Notes: generated from the letters alone by a model not told the origin. 6,507 nucleotides of DNA from Chloroflexota bacterium (GCA_021813225.1 JAKALH010000168.1:1-6507), one strand, 5' to 3'. Counted from the stretch's first letter, positions 1 to 5,914 are shown. Numbers and translations are program-made.

Positions 1-498
1 GCGCTGTTCAGCGTGTTCGGCGTGAATTTCGGCATCGTACTGGCGCTGGTATACGCCGTGTTGTCGCTCATCCCGCTGATCGGCTCGCCGGTCGCCATCC
101 TGATTGCCGCCATCGTCACGCTGGTGGTGCGCCCGGATGCGGCTCTGCCAGTGGTAATCATCCTCTTCGTTTTCGACCAGATCGTCGCCTATGTCATCAT
201 TCCGCGCATCATGAGCGATTCGGTCGGCGTACCCGGATTGATCGGTCTGCTGTCGATCAGCATCGGCGTTCAATTATTCGGTTTCTGGGGGCTGGTCTTC
301 AGCGTTCCAGCCATGGGCGCAGCCTACACCATTCTGTTCGAGTATTACCTGCCGCGCCGGCGCAGGGCCGAGGGATTGCCCGAGTCCGACCCCGAACTGG
401 AAAAGCTGCTGGGGGTCCGCCACCGTAAACCGTCGCCGGGCCTTACACCGAAAGGCGCGCCGTCGTCGCCCTCACCGCAAACACTCAGCCGCCCGTAA
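1..498 (+). CDS. AI-2E family transporter, C-terminal part (5' end outside window)
   Basis: This is the last 165 codons of a polytopic inner-membrane protein of the AI-2E transporter family (PF01594), whose members export or exchange small molecules or ions. The frame is open from base 1, so the gene starts upstream; a GTG at 13 is internal. The visible part holds about four hydrophobic helices. It contains the family-typical stretch LIPLIGSPVA after the first helix, a central FDQIVAYVIIPRIM segment, a GVPGLIGLLSISIG segment and a last helix ending in an arginine cluster (YLPRRRRAEG). The final 45 or so residues are a polar, Pro/Ser-rich cytoplasmic tail. Family members are usually about 340-400 residues, so a little under half is seen. 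The substrate cannot be told from sequence; many members have nothing to do with autoinducer 2. The next gene follows after 61 bases on the same strand. Confidence 0.85.
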   Translation, partial: ALFSVFGVNFGIVLALVYAVLSLIPLIGSPVAILIAAIVTLVVRPDAALPVVIILFVFDQIVAYVIIPRIMSDSVGVPGLIGLLSISIGVQLFGFWGLVFSVPAMGAAYTILFEYYLPRRRRAEGLPESDPELEKLLGVRHRKPSPGLTPKGAPSSPSPQTLSRP

Positions 499-521
499 CA
501 GCTTCGTAACCGGTCTGTGGG

Positions 522-527
522 TACAAT
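522..527 (+). promoter_or_regulatory. Possible -10 box for the molybdoenzyme gene
   Basis: The hexamer TACAAT matches the sigma-70 -10 consensus at 5 of 6 positions and lies in the 61-base gap upstream of the oxidoreductase gene, 32 bases before its start codon. No convincing -35 hexamer or extended TG motif is present at the right distance, so the call rests on one box. Confidence 0.3.
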
Positions 528-547
528 ACGCCATCGCTTGGCGATAT

Positions 548-553
548 GAGGTG
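548..553 (+). promoter_or_regulatory. Ribosome binding site that sets the molybdoenzyme start
   Basis: GAGGTG sits six bases before the ATG at 560, an ideal Shine-Dalgarno spacing. The upstream in-frame GTG at 551 overlaps this site and the ATG at 554 directly abuts it, so neither is a likely start. ATG 560 is preferred. Confidence 0.6.
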
Positions 554-559
554 ATGGAA

Positions 560-1204
560 ATGAATCTGTTTGGCCGCAGAGAACAGGAGAACGAAGTCAG
601 GAAGATGGGGCGGCTGCCGCCGGGCCAGTCATTGACGAACAAATTCCCGGTGCTGCACTATGGCATGGTGCCCGCATATGACCTTGCGAAATGGGATTTC
701 CGCATCACCGGCGAAGTCGAAGAACCCAAACGTTTTACCTGGGAAGAGTTCAAACGGTTGCCCACGCGCCAGGTCACGATGGACATCCACTGTGTGACGC
801 GCTGGAGCAAGTTCGACACGGTGTGGGAAGGGGTATGGCTGCCCGACCTGATCGAGCAGGGCTACATCAAACTGAAGCCGGCGGCGCAGTATGTCATCGA
901 GCATTGTGAGTACGGCTTTACGACCAACCTGGACATCGCGCACTTCATGAAGCCCACCACCCTGCTGGCAACGCGCTATAACGGCCAGCCTATCGAGGCC
1001 GACCACGGCTTCCCCCTGCGCGTCGTCGTAGGCGCGGTAAAGGAACAGGCGCAGGATATCGACACACGGTATTTCTGGAAAGGCGGCAAGTGGCTGCGCG
1101 CGCTGGAGTTCAGCGCCACGGATCAGCCGGGCTTCTGGGAGCAGGCCGGCTATCACAATGTTGCGCGCGTGTGGCCGGAGGAACGCTTTGAGGGACAGTG
1201 GTAG
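560..1204 (+). CDS. Molybdopterin-dependent oxidoreductase, sulfite oxidase fold (YuiH-like)
   Basis: This 214-residue protein consists almost entirely of one oxidoreductase molybdopterin-binding domain (PF00174). It begins with the family opening GRLPPGQSLTNKFPVLHYG near residues 17-35. The cysteine of MDIHCVTRWS, residue 78 (codon 791-793), is the expected molybdenum-ligating Cys. Further family landmarks are YGFTTN, DHGFPLRVVV, YFWKGGKWLR, and the C-terminal PGFWEQAGYH followed by WPEERF. There is no Tat or Sec signal peptide, no heme domain and no dimerisation domain, so it is a short cytoplasmic member like Bacillus YuiH rather than a periplasmic MsrP (YedY) or a full sulfite oxidase. 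The physiological substrate of this short group is not established. Relative to the usual pattern, where about three residues separate the PLRVVV strand from YFWK, there are about ten extra residues here (161-170, AKEQAQDIDTR region). It stops 23 bases before the next start. Confidence 0.88.
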   Translation: MNLFGRREQENEVRKMGRLPPGQSLTNKFPVLHYGMVPAYDLAKWDFRITGEVEEPKRFTWEEFKRLPTRQVTMDIHCVTRWSKFDTVWEGVWLPDLIEQGYIKLKPAAQYVIEHCEYGFTTNLDIAHFMKPTTLLATRYNGQPIEADHGFPLRVVVGAVKEQAQDIDTRYFWKGGKWLRALEFSATDQPGFWEQAGYHNVARVWPEERFEGQW

Positions 1205-1216
1205 CGACTGCCGGAC

Positions 1217-1222
1217 AGGAGA
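1217..1222 (+). promoter_or_regulatory. Ribosome binding site that sets the small membrane protein start
   Basis: AGGAGA lies five bases before GTG 1228. A longer in-frame start at GTG 1198 would overlap the end of the molybdoenzyme gene and add ten polar residues; it has no site of this quality, so GTG 1228 is preferred. Confidence 0.6.
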
Positions 1223-1227
1223 TCAAC

Positions 1228-1701
1228 GTGGAGACTTTTTATGCGACGCTGGCGCAAATCTGTTTCGCGCTTGTCGGCCTGTGGTGGGTGGTCGTTCAGT
1301 TCAAGTATGAACCCATGATGTCGTCGGCGTCGGGCCGGCTGGCGGCGTATATCGCTTCGATGCATTTCATCGCGCCTGGCGTCATCTCGTTGATCTCGGT
1401 GCTGGTGTCGGTCGACGCCGCTATCTGGCGGCTGGGATCGTTCCTGGGAAGTGCCTTGGGCATTGTGGCGGCGCTGGCGGCTTTGCGGGCGGCTCTGTTG
1501 ACGCGCGCGCAGCGTTTGATTGAGGTCATCCTGCTGGTGTCGTTCGCCGTGATTGCGGTACTGTCATTTGTCACGACACCACTGTTCGGCGTCAAGCCCA
1601 TCATGATTGAGGCGCTGGTGAATGTGGGGGTGATCACGCTGGGCGTGCATTTCGCCTGGCTATTCTTCGCCGGCGACCTGGCGAAACGAGCCAGTTCGTA
1701 G
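1228..1701 (+). CDS. Small polytopic membrane protein of unknown function
   Basis: I do not recognise a named family. Read from GTG 1228 it is 157 residues with about five hydrophobic segments, near residues 5-25, 41-62, 67-90, 97-117 and 127-148. Polar connections include QFKYEPMMSSASGR after the first helix and LLTRAQR before the fourth. The C-terminus is short and basic (AGDLAKRASS). It contains one cysteine (residue 12) inside the first helix and no conserved metal, nucleotide or catalytic motif that I can see. It follows the molybdoenzyme gene by 23 bases on the same strand, so the two are probably co-transcribed. A partner role such as membrane docking or quinone-side electron transfer is possible, but there is no heme-ligating histidine pair within the helices to support a cytochrome b role. 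Confidence 0.8.
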   Translation: METFYATLAQICFALVGLWWVVVQFKYEPMMSSASGRLAAYIASMHFIAPGVISLISVLVSVDAAIWRLGSFLGSALGIVAALAALRAALLTRAQRLIEVILLVSFAVIAVLSFVTTPLFGVKPIMIEALVNVGVITLGVHFAWLFFAGDLAKRASS

Positions 1702-1734
1702 TTGTCGACCTCGCCGGCCTTATCGCAACGATGT

Positions 1735-1755
1735 GTTGTAGCGGGCTGCTACAGC
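1735..1755. terminator. Hairpin between convergent genes, possible bidirectional terminator
   Basis: TGTAGC (1737-1742) and GCTACA (1748-1753) form a perfect 6-base-pair stem around a five-base loop. The stem extends by a G-T and a G-C pair to 1735/1755. It lies 33 bases after the stop of the plus-strand membrane protein gene and covers the stop codon of the minus-strand pseudogene. Neither strand has a following T tract, so intrinsic termination is doubtful. Confidence 0.3.
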
Positions 1756-2384
1756 GTGATTGTGCGATGCTCGCGCGCGGATGTCACAATCGCCTCGGCA
1801 ACCTGCACATCGCCAACAGCGGCATCGGGCCGGTTGCGGCATGGTGTACCCTGCTGGATGGCATCCACAAACGCGCGCGCCTGCACATCGAAGGCATTTG
1901 GCGCGTCCCCGTATTGATACGTCGTCGCCGCGCCATCCCTGTAGACGATGACCTTGCCGGAGCCGCTCTCGTCCGGGTAGACTTCGACGGCCCCGCCGGT
2001 GGCGATGAATGTGACCGCCCACGCCGGCAGCCCGCCTCAACCGCCAGCCGATGCCGGGCAGACAGCCGGGCAATCTGTTGCGCTGCCGGGACAGTTGTGG
2101 CGAGTGGCCCGCCGATCAGCGTATGCAGGCGCTGTTCCAGCGCCCACAGTGCGATGCCATCCTGCGCTTCGTGCGGCACCTCGATCAGCAGCGCATCCGG
2201 TCGAGTGTCTGCCAGCCGGCGGTAGTCGTCAAAACAGGCTGCGCACTTCAGTTCAGCGCCGAATTTCTGCGCGGTTGCCAGGTGTCGCGAAGCGACGCCG
2301 CAGATCTCCGCCTGGCCGGTGGAAAGCAGGGCGCGCGCGTACGCGCGCCATAGCGCCTGCGCCGGCAACCGCGATGCGTAACAT
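1749..2384 (-). pseudogene. Gfo/Idh/MocA family oxidoreductase, broken by frameshift and internal deletion
   Basis: Three minus-strand segments join into one NAD(P)-dependent dehydrogenase of the Gfo/Idh/MocA family. The first, from ATG 2384 to about 2345, gives MLRIAVAGAGAMAR, the start of a Rossmann fold with its glycine motif. The frame then shifts by one. The second segment, to about 2030, reads ALLSTGQAEICGVASRHLA, then PDALLIEVPHEAQ, LIGGPLATT and HRLAVEAG, matching the rest of the nucleotide-binding domain. The reading then returns to the first frame and gives LPAWAVTFIATGGAVEVYPD, AFVDAIQQGTP and a typical end, VAEAIVTSAREHRTITL, with TAG at 1751-1749. The pieces total about 210 residues against 320-350 for the family, so roughly 110-140 residues of the C-terminal domain are missing at the second joint. 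The family EKP motif reads GGP here, so the usual lysine is absent. ATG 2384 lies two bases after the peroxiredoxin stop, implying former co-translation. The alternative is that a 194-codon frame (2368-1784) is expressed, but its last 80 residues are out-of-frame sequence. Confidence 0.82.
2331..2348. repeat. Alternating purine-pyrimidine GC palindrome at the frameshift site
   Basis: Bases 2331-2348 (GCGCGCGCGTACGCGCGC) alternate purine and pyrimidine without a break. Bases 2333-2348 are a perfect 16-base palindrome centred on GTAC. Such tracts can adopt Z-DNA or a cruciform and are prone to dinucleotide slippage. The first frameshift of the dehydrogenase pseudogene falls in this tract, and restoring one GC pair of bases would repair that frame. 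Confidence 0.8.
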
Positions 2385-2386
2385 CT

Positions 2387-3007
2387 TTACTGATCGAGGC
2401 TGGCCGCCAGCATAGAATCGGGCGTCCATACTTCCCACACGCGCCCGACAAGGTTGGAGCCTGGGCTGAGTCCCGGCTGATCGGGAGTCCAGCCGGCCGG
2501 TGTCATCTCGCCTGTTTCACGAACATGCTGGAAGGCGCGTATCTCGCGCAGCATCTCATAGACATTGCGCCCGACTGTGTGAGACAGCGCCTCCATCGCC
2601 TGGATGTTGCCATCCGGGTCGACGATGAAATCGCCGCGCACGTTCATTCCGGTATCCTCATCGTAGACGTTGTACATGCTGCCGATCTGCCCGCGCGGGT
2701 CGGAGAGCATGGCAAAGGGGACGCCGCCCGGCAGCATTTTCGACAGTTCTTCTTCCTGCCACATCTTGTGCGTGAAGCGGCTGTCGGTGCTGATGGCCAG
2801 CACTTCCACTCCCAGCGACATGAACTCCGGGTACTTTGAAGCAATCGCGGCCAGTTCGGTCGGGCACACAAACGTAAAGTCTGCCGGGTAGAAACAGATA
2901 AAAACCCAGCGGTTTTTATAGTCGGAGAGACTGATGGTCTTGAATTCCCCGTTCACGTAGGCCGTCGCCTCGAAGTCCGGAGCGGGCCTCCCTATTCGAC
3001 ACGTCAT
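2387..3007 (-). CDS. Peroxiredoxin (AhpC/TSA family) without C-terminal resolving cysteine
   Basis: This 206-residue cytoplasmic thiol peroxidase would reduce hydrogen peroxide and organic hydroperoxides. The active-site motif PADFTFVCPTE carries the peroxidatic Cys 48 in the family PxxxTxxC pattern, and Arg 105 in SDPRG is the conserved arginine. The order of elements matches typical 2-Cys AhpC/Prx1 proteins: IGRPAPDFEA, SDYKNRWVFICFYP, VLAISTDSRFTHKMW, GDFIVDPDG, NVYEMLREIRAFQ. At the site of the resolving Cys, where typical members read VCPANW, this one reads MTPAGW, and no cysteine follows Cys 48. The only others are Cys 3 and Cys 38. It should therefore act as a 1-Cys enzyme, or use Cys 38 or an external thiol. 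The start is ATG 3007, with GGAGGA seven bases upstream; the in-frame ATG 3031 is weaker. The stop is two bases before the dehydrogenase pseudogene. Confidence 0.92.
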   Translation of the reverse strand: MTCRIGRPAPDFEATAYVNGEFKTISLSDYKNRWVFICFYPADFTFVCPTELAAIASKYPEFMSLGVEVLAISTDSRFTHKMWQEEELSKMLPGGVPFAMLSDPRGQIGSMYNVYDEDTGMNVRGDFIVDPDGNIQAMEALSHTVGRNVYEMLREIRAFQHVRETGEMTPAGWTPDQPGLSPGSNLVGRVWEVWTPDSMLAASLDQ

Positions 3008-3014
3008 TGCGGTT

Positions 3015-3020
3015 TCCTCC
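3015..3020 (-). promoter_or_regulatory. Ribosome binding site that sets the peroxiredoxin start
   Basis: On the minus strand GGAGGA lies seven bases before ATG 3007. The alternative upstream ATG codons at 3031 and 3022 would add residues absent from the family N-terminus, and the second overlaps the site itself. Confidence 0.65.
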
Positions 3021-3031
3021 ATGCACCACAT

Positions 3032-3045
3032 TATGCATGCGCATA
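3032..3045. repeat. Inverted repeat in the peroxiredoxin leader
   Basis: TATGC, four bases, GCATA: a 14-base inverted repeat with 5-base arms in the leader between the proposed promoter and the ribosome binding site of the peroxiredoxin gene. It could be an operator half-site pair for a small dimeric regulator; the arms are short, and chance is a real alternative. Confidence 0.3.
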
Positions 3046-3084
3046 CTACGCCCAGGCGTCATCTGCCCGGTCGATAACGTGCCT

Positions 3085-3115
3085 ATTATAGGTTAAAGGT
3101 CGCGCGTATTGAAAA
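3085..3115 (-). promoter_or_regulatory. Promoter for the peroxiredoxin gene, consensus -10
   Basis: Reading leftward, TATAAT (3090-3085) is a perfect sigma-70 -10 box in the 85-base gap between the permease stop and the peroxiredoxin start. A poor -35 candidate, TTTTCA (3115-3110), lies 19 bases upstream inside the end of the permease gene. Transcription would begin near 3078 and give a leader of about 70 bases containing the inverted repeat at 3032-3045. The gap shows no terminator, so read-through from the ABC genes is also possible. Confidence 0.5.
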
Positions 3116-3941
3116 GGCGCACGGCGATCAGCAGCGCCGCTACGATATACAGCGCTGCCCAGGCCACCATCCACACGCTGGGAACCGAGACGATGGAAAA
3201 AGGCGTCAGCGGCACGTCGCGCACCAGCGGCGGCTGCATGTAGTAGGCCGACAATCGCCAGAGCGCCTCCGTGGGCACGAACAGGCTGGCGACAATGCCG
3301 AAGTTCTGCGCCGTGGGGTTGCCGTTATACGCGCCGATCTGCTCCAGCCAGCCCCCGATGAATGCCAGGCCGAACAGGCCGAGGACCGTCACGCCATTAG
3401 CCAGCGTGCTCAAGCGCGTCCCGCCCAGTATCGACAGCGTCATCAGCACCGTGCCTTCCAGGAAGATGAAGAACATGCCCTGCGCCGCATTCGGCAGCGT
3501 GTAGTTGGCGATGACCCGCACGATCAGCAGCACACCGCCGGCCATCAGTATCAGGTAGACGCCCAGAATGACCCAGAACGCCAGCCACTTGCCCAGCACA
3601 ATTTCTACGCGGCGTATCGGCTTGGTGACCAGCGTCTGGATGGAACCGGAGCGGATATCGCCCGAAAGCGTGTCGATAGGCGTCAACACCGCCATCATCA
3701 CGATGAGGAAATTGACTGCGTATAACCCGGCCATGACGATGAAATTCAAAGCGATATCGTACTGGATGCGCGGTATGGGCGATGTGGGCGATGTGGCGCC
3801 GGTCACATCGGAGTAGATATAGTTGAAGCCGATCGCGAAAATCGCCAGGAACGCGACCCCCAGGATCAACGCCGCAAGCGCGACGCGCCGGCCGCGCACC
3901 TCGTGCAGCGTCAGGTGGGCTATGGTGATGATGCCGTTCAT
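3093..3941 (-). CDS. ABC-2 type transporter permease
   Basis: This 282-residue integral membrane subunit pairs with the ATPase encoded just upstream. Six hydrophobic segments can be placed near residues 20-42, 62-88, 117-145, 156-178, 182-201 and 256-276. The cytoplasmic loop between helices 2 and 3 reads SGDIRSGSIQTLVTKPIRR and then VEIVLGKWLAF, the arrangement typical of ABC-2 permeases with the coupling region next to the membrane. The C-terminus, RLFNTRDL, is also usual for the family. The first external loop contains a small TSPTSP duplication. The ATG overlaps the ATPase stop codon as ATGA, which implies coupled translation and a dedicated pair. Transporters of this class usually export drugs, peptides or lipids, or act in envelope maintenance; the substrate is not visible in the sequence. 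Confidence 0.9.
   Translation of the reverse strand: MNGIITIAHLTLHEVRGRRVALAALILGVAFLAIFAIGFNYIYSDVTGATSPTSPIPRIQYDIALNFIVMAGLYAVNFLIVMMAVLTPIDTLSGDIRSGSIQTLVTKPIRRVEIVLGKWLAFWVILGVYLILMAGGVLLIVRVIANYTLPNAAQGMFFIFLEGTVLMTLSILGGTRLSTLANGVTVLGLFGLAFIGGWLEQIGAYNGNPTAQNFGIVASLFVPTEALWRLSAYYMQPPLVRDVPLTPFSIVSVPSVWMVAWAALYIVAALLIAVRLFNTRDL
3777..3794. repeat. Two tandem copies of a 9-base unit in the permease gene
   Basis: GGGCGATGT is repeated exactly at 3777-3785 and 3786-3794. On the minus strand it encodes Thr-Ser-Pro twice in the first external loop of the permease. The repeat is in frame and probably a harmless replication slippage product. Confidence 0.7.
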
Positions 3942-4855
3942 CCCGGTCTTTCGTCCTCCCCCATGACTTCAAGAAACAAAGCTTCGAGCGACTTGCGCTC
4001 CGCGCCCAGGTGATAGATCGCCGCCCCCTGTCCCACCAGCCAGCGCGCAATCTCGGGCAGGCGGGCTTCGTCTTTGACCTTCATGCGCACGCGGTCTTGA
4101 TCGACGCGCACATCCCGGCCAAACTGGCTCAGACCGGCCAGCAGCGCCGCGTTCGTTTTACCCAGCCTGATTTCGACATCGACACCGCCGCCCTGCTCCG
4201 CCAGTGCCATCTGGCGCACGACCGCGCCGCGCTTCACAAACGCCACGCGGTCGCAGGTAACCTCTACCTCACTCAGCAGATGCGAGTTGAGGAAAACCCC
4301 CGTGCCGCGCGCGCGCATATGCACGATCATATCGCGCACCAGCAGCCGCCCCAGCGGGTCCAGGCCCGAAGTTGGCTCGTCCAGAAACACCAGGTCAGGT
4401 TCGTTCAGCAGCGCCTGCGCCAGCCCGATGCGCTGCAACATGCCTTTGCTGTACTCGCGCAGCTTGCGCTCGCCCGCGTCCAGCAGGTCGACCTGCTTCA
4501 ACAGCTCTTCAATACGCCGCCCCAACGGCCCCGCTGAAATACCGTACAGCCGGCCGTGAAAGCGCAGGAACTCGCGCCCGGTCAGCCAGTCCTGGAAATG
4601 GAAATGCTCGGGCAGAAAACCCATGCGGGCGCGAGCCTTGCGGTCGCCCAGCGGTGCGCCTAACACTCGCGCGCTGCCGGCCGTCGGCGCGACCAGGCCC
4701 AGCAACATTTTCATCGAAGTCGTCTTGCCGGCGCCGTTAGGCCCCAGAAAACCGAAGACCTCACCCCGGCTGACAGTCAGGGTGAGGTCCTCGACGGCGA
4801 CCTTAGCGCCATACTCCTTGCGCAGGCCGCGTGTGTCTATAGCGAGGTCTATCAT
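3938..4855 (-). CDS. ABC transporter ATP-binding protein
   Basis: This 305-residue cytoplasmic ATPase energises the adjacent ABC-2 permease. Walker A is GPNGAGKT (residues 38-45), the signature is YSKGM (135-139), Walker B is LVFLDEP (155-161) with Asp 159 and catalytic Glu 160, the D-loop follows as SGLD, and the switch histidine is His 192 in NSHLLSEVE. At the Q-loop position the motif reads FLPEHF, with Glu 83 where many ABC ATPases have Gln; this is common in DrrA/CcmA-like exporters. After about residue 220 there is an 85-residue C-terminal extension of mixed strand and helix (VDVEIRLGK, ARLPEIARWLVGQGA, KSLEALFLEVMG), as in many ABC-2 ATPases. It starts 28 bases after the DUF4367-like gene and overlaps the permease gene by 4 bases. 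The ribosome binding site at ATG 4855 is weak, so some dependence on upstream translation is likely. Confidence 0.93.
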   Translation of the reverse strand: MIDLAIDTRGLRKEYGAKVAVEDLTLTVSRGEVFGFLGPNGAGKTTSMKMLLGLVAPTAGSARVLGAPLGDRKARARMGFLPEHFHFQDWLTGREFLRFHGRLYGISAGPLGRRIEELLKQVDLLDAGERKLREYSKGMLQRIGLAQALLNEPDLVFLDEPTSGLDPLGRLLVRDMIVHMRARGTGVFLNSHLLSEVEVTCDRVAFVKRGAVVRQMALAEQGGGVDVEIRLGKTNAALLAGLSQFGRDVRVDQDRVRMKVKDEARLPEIARWLVGQGAAIYHLGAERKSLEALFLEVMGEDERPG

Positions 4856-4883
4856 ATCGCCGGTCGCCAGTCTCGAAATACCC

Positions 4884-5885
4884 TTACTTCAAAGAGGTTG
4901 CCACGTCAACGAGCGCCCCGTTGGCGGAAGTGGTGATTGCGTAGACCATGTCGCCATCCGCCCAGATCAACAACGTCGAACGCGGGCGCGCCGTCTCCGG
5001 CGGCTTCGCCGCCGTCGTGTTCGGAATCACTGCGCCGCTGGTCGTGATCATCAGGCCTTCTGAATTGCCCACGCTGACCTTGGTGAAAGACTTCGCGTTC
5101 GCCGGCACCGGCACCAGCAGGGTGCTGGACCAGTCCAACGTCTGTGCAAAGCGATGCGCCTCGTCTGCGGACATGCCGACCACCCGTAACGCGATTTCGC
5201 CCAACTGCGCCATGTTCACGCCGTCCGGCAGCGCAATCTGCGGATTATGAGACTGGATAAATTCCAGCGTATCTCCGCCGATCCGGTACTGCATGATGAC
5301 GACCGGCGGCATGTCGACGGTCACCGTCTTGCCGTCCAACTGCGCCGGAATCTGCACATCCGTCAGGCCCAGCGCGTCAATCAGCGACTGCAGCCTGGCG
5401 GTGTCCGCCGTGAAACGCACGATTCCTTCGCCCTGCACCAGAACGCGCCTCAGCGTTGCGCCGGGCGGCAATACCGTCGGCGTGCGCACCGTGAAGCCGG
5501 CCAGCCTGCCGGCTGCAGCGGCGCTATCGACCGTCACAGCCTTGCCGGGATCTTTCACGACGGTGCTGCTGGAGCTGATCAACGACTGGATGTCGAGGTG
5601 ATCGGAAGCCAGTTGCTTCATGCGCTCCGGCCCTATGGCGACCGGCTGGAAGCGCTTGACGCGGAACAGGTTCAGGAAATCCTGTGCGAAAGCCTGCGCC
5701 GACGGCGAAACCGCCAGGGCGGCTACAAGGATGGCCGTCGCGCCGGCCAGCGCCACCTTCCAGTTAAGCCATGTCTTGCGAACAGTAGGTTTGCTATCCA
5801 TCGGATGCTCTATCCTTTTATATAGTCTATTGGCGAACCCGGGCTGCGGGTCCTTGCGAAACCTGACCAGAAAATCGTCGTCCAC
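4884..5885 (-). CDS. Membrane-anchored DUF4367-like protein, candidate anti-sigma factor
   Basis: This 333-residue protein has a short cytoplasmic N-terminus (about 40 residues, with PQPGFANRLYKRIE), one membrane helix near residues 42-62 (WKVALAGATAILVAALAV) and a large extracytoplasmic part. The external part carries AAAAGRLAGFTVRTPTVLP near 122-140 and ends with LLIWADGDMVYAITTS near 305-320, both resembling DUF4367-type domains (PF14285). It lies directly behind an ECF sigma factor gene, the usual place of an anti-sigma factor. It has no cysteine at all, so it lacks the HxxxCxxC zinc motif of ZAS anti-sigma factors, and the cytoplasmic part is too short for a full ZAS domain. The start is taken as GTG 5885, behind AGGAGG; ATG 5918 would overlap the sigma stop as ATGA. 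The sigma-inhibiting role is inferred from position and topology only. Confidence 0.82.
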   Translation of the reverse strand: MDDDFLVRFRKDPQPGFANRLYKRIEHPMDSKPTVRKTWLNWKVALAGATAILVAALAVSPSAQAFAQDFLNLFRVKRFQPVAIGPERMKQLASDHLDIQSLISSSSTVVKDPGKAVTVDSAAAAGRLAGFTVRTPTVLPPGATLRRVLVQGEGIVRFTADTARLQSLIDALGLTDVQIPAQLDGKTVTVDMPPVVIMQYRIGGDTLEFIQSHNPQIALPDGVNMAQLGEIALRVVGMSADEAHRFAQTLDWSSTLLVPVPANAKSFTKVSVGNSEGLMITTSGAVIPNTTAAKPPETARPRSTLLIWADGDMVYAITTSANGALVDVATSLK

Positions 5886-5891
5886 GGTTCC

Positions 5892-5897
5892 CCTCCT
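5892..5897 (-). promoter_or_regulatory. Ribosome binding site favouring GTG 5885
   Basis: On the minus strand AGGAGG lies six bases before GTG 5885. ATG 5918, eleven codons further upstream and overlapping the sigma factor stop codon, has no comparable site, though translational coupling there cannot be excluded. Confidence 0.6.
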
Positions 5898-5914
5898 TGC
5901 ATTCCTCCGTTCTG

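Noticed and set aside
529..545. Two mutually exclusive small hairpins (CGCCA/TGGCG and ATCGC/GCGAT) before the molybdoenzyme ribosome binding site, considered as a riboswitch or attenuator
   Set aside because: Stems are only five pairs, the region is too short for a Moco riboswitch, and no conserved core is visible.
629..1156. A 175-codon open frame on the minus strand opposite the molybdoenzyme gene
   Set aside because: It lies wholly antisense to a gene with strong family motifs, has no family resemblance and is a normal by-product of GC-rich coding sequence.
1731..2225. Plus-strand open frames of 164 and 138 codons around 1731-2415 that might fill the region
   Set aside because: Their translations are Arg/Ala/Cys-rich with no domain signal, whereas the minus strand gives clear dehydrogenase segments.
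4010..4537. A 175-codon plus-strand open frame rich in Gln, His and Arg
   Set aside because: It is antisense to the ABC ATPase, whose Walker A, signature and Walker B motifs are intact; its composition is typical of an antisense shadow.
5247..5825. A 192-codon plus-strand open frame
   Set aside because: It is antisense to the DUF4367-like gene and full of Arg/Gln/His without recognisable domains.
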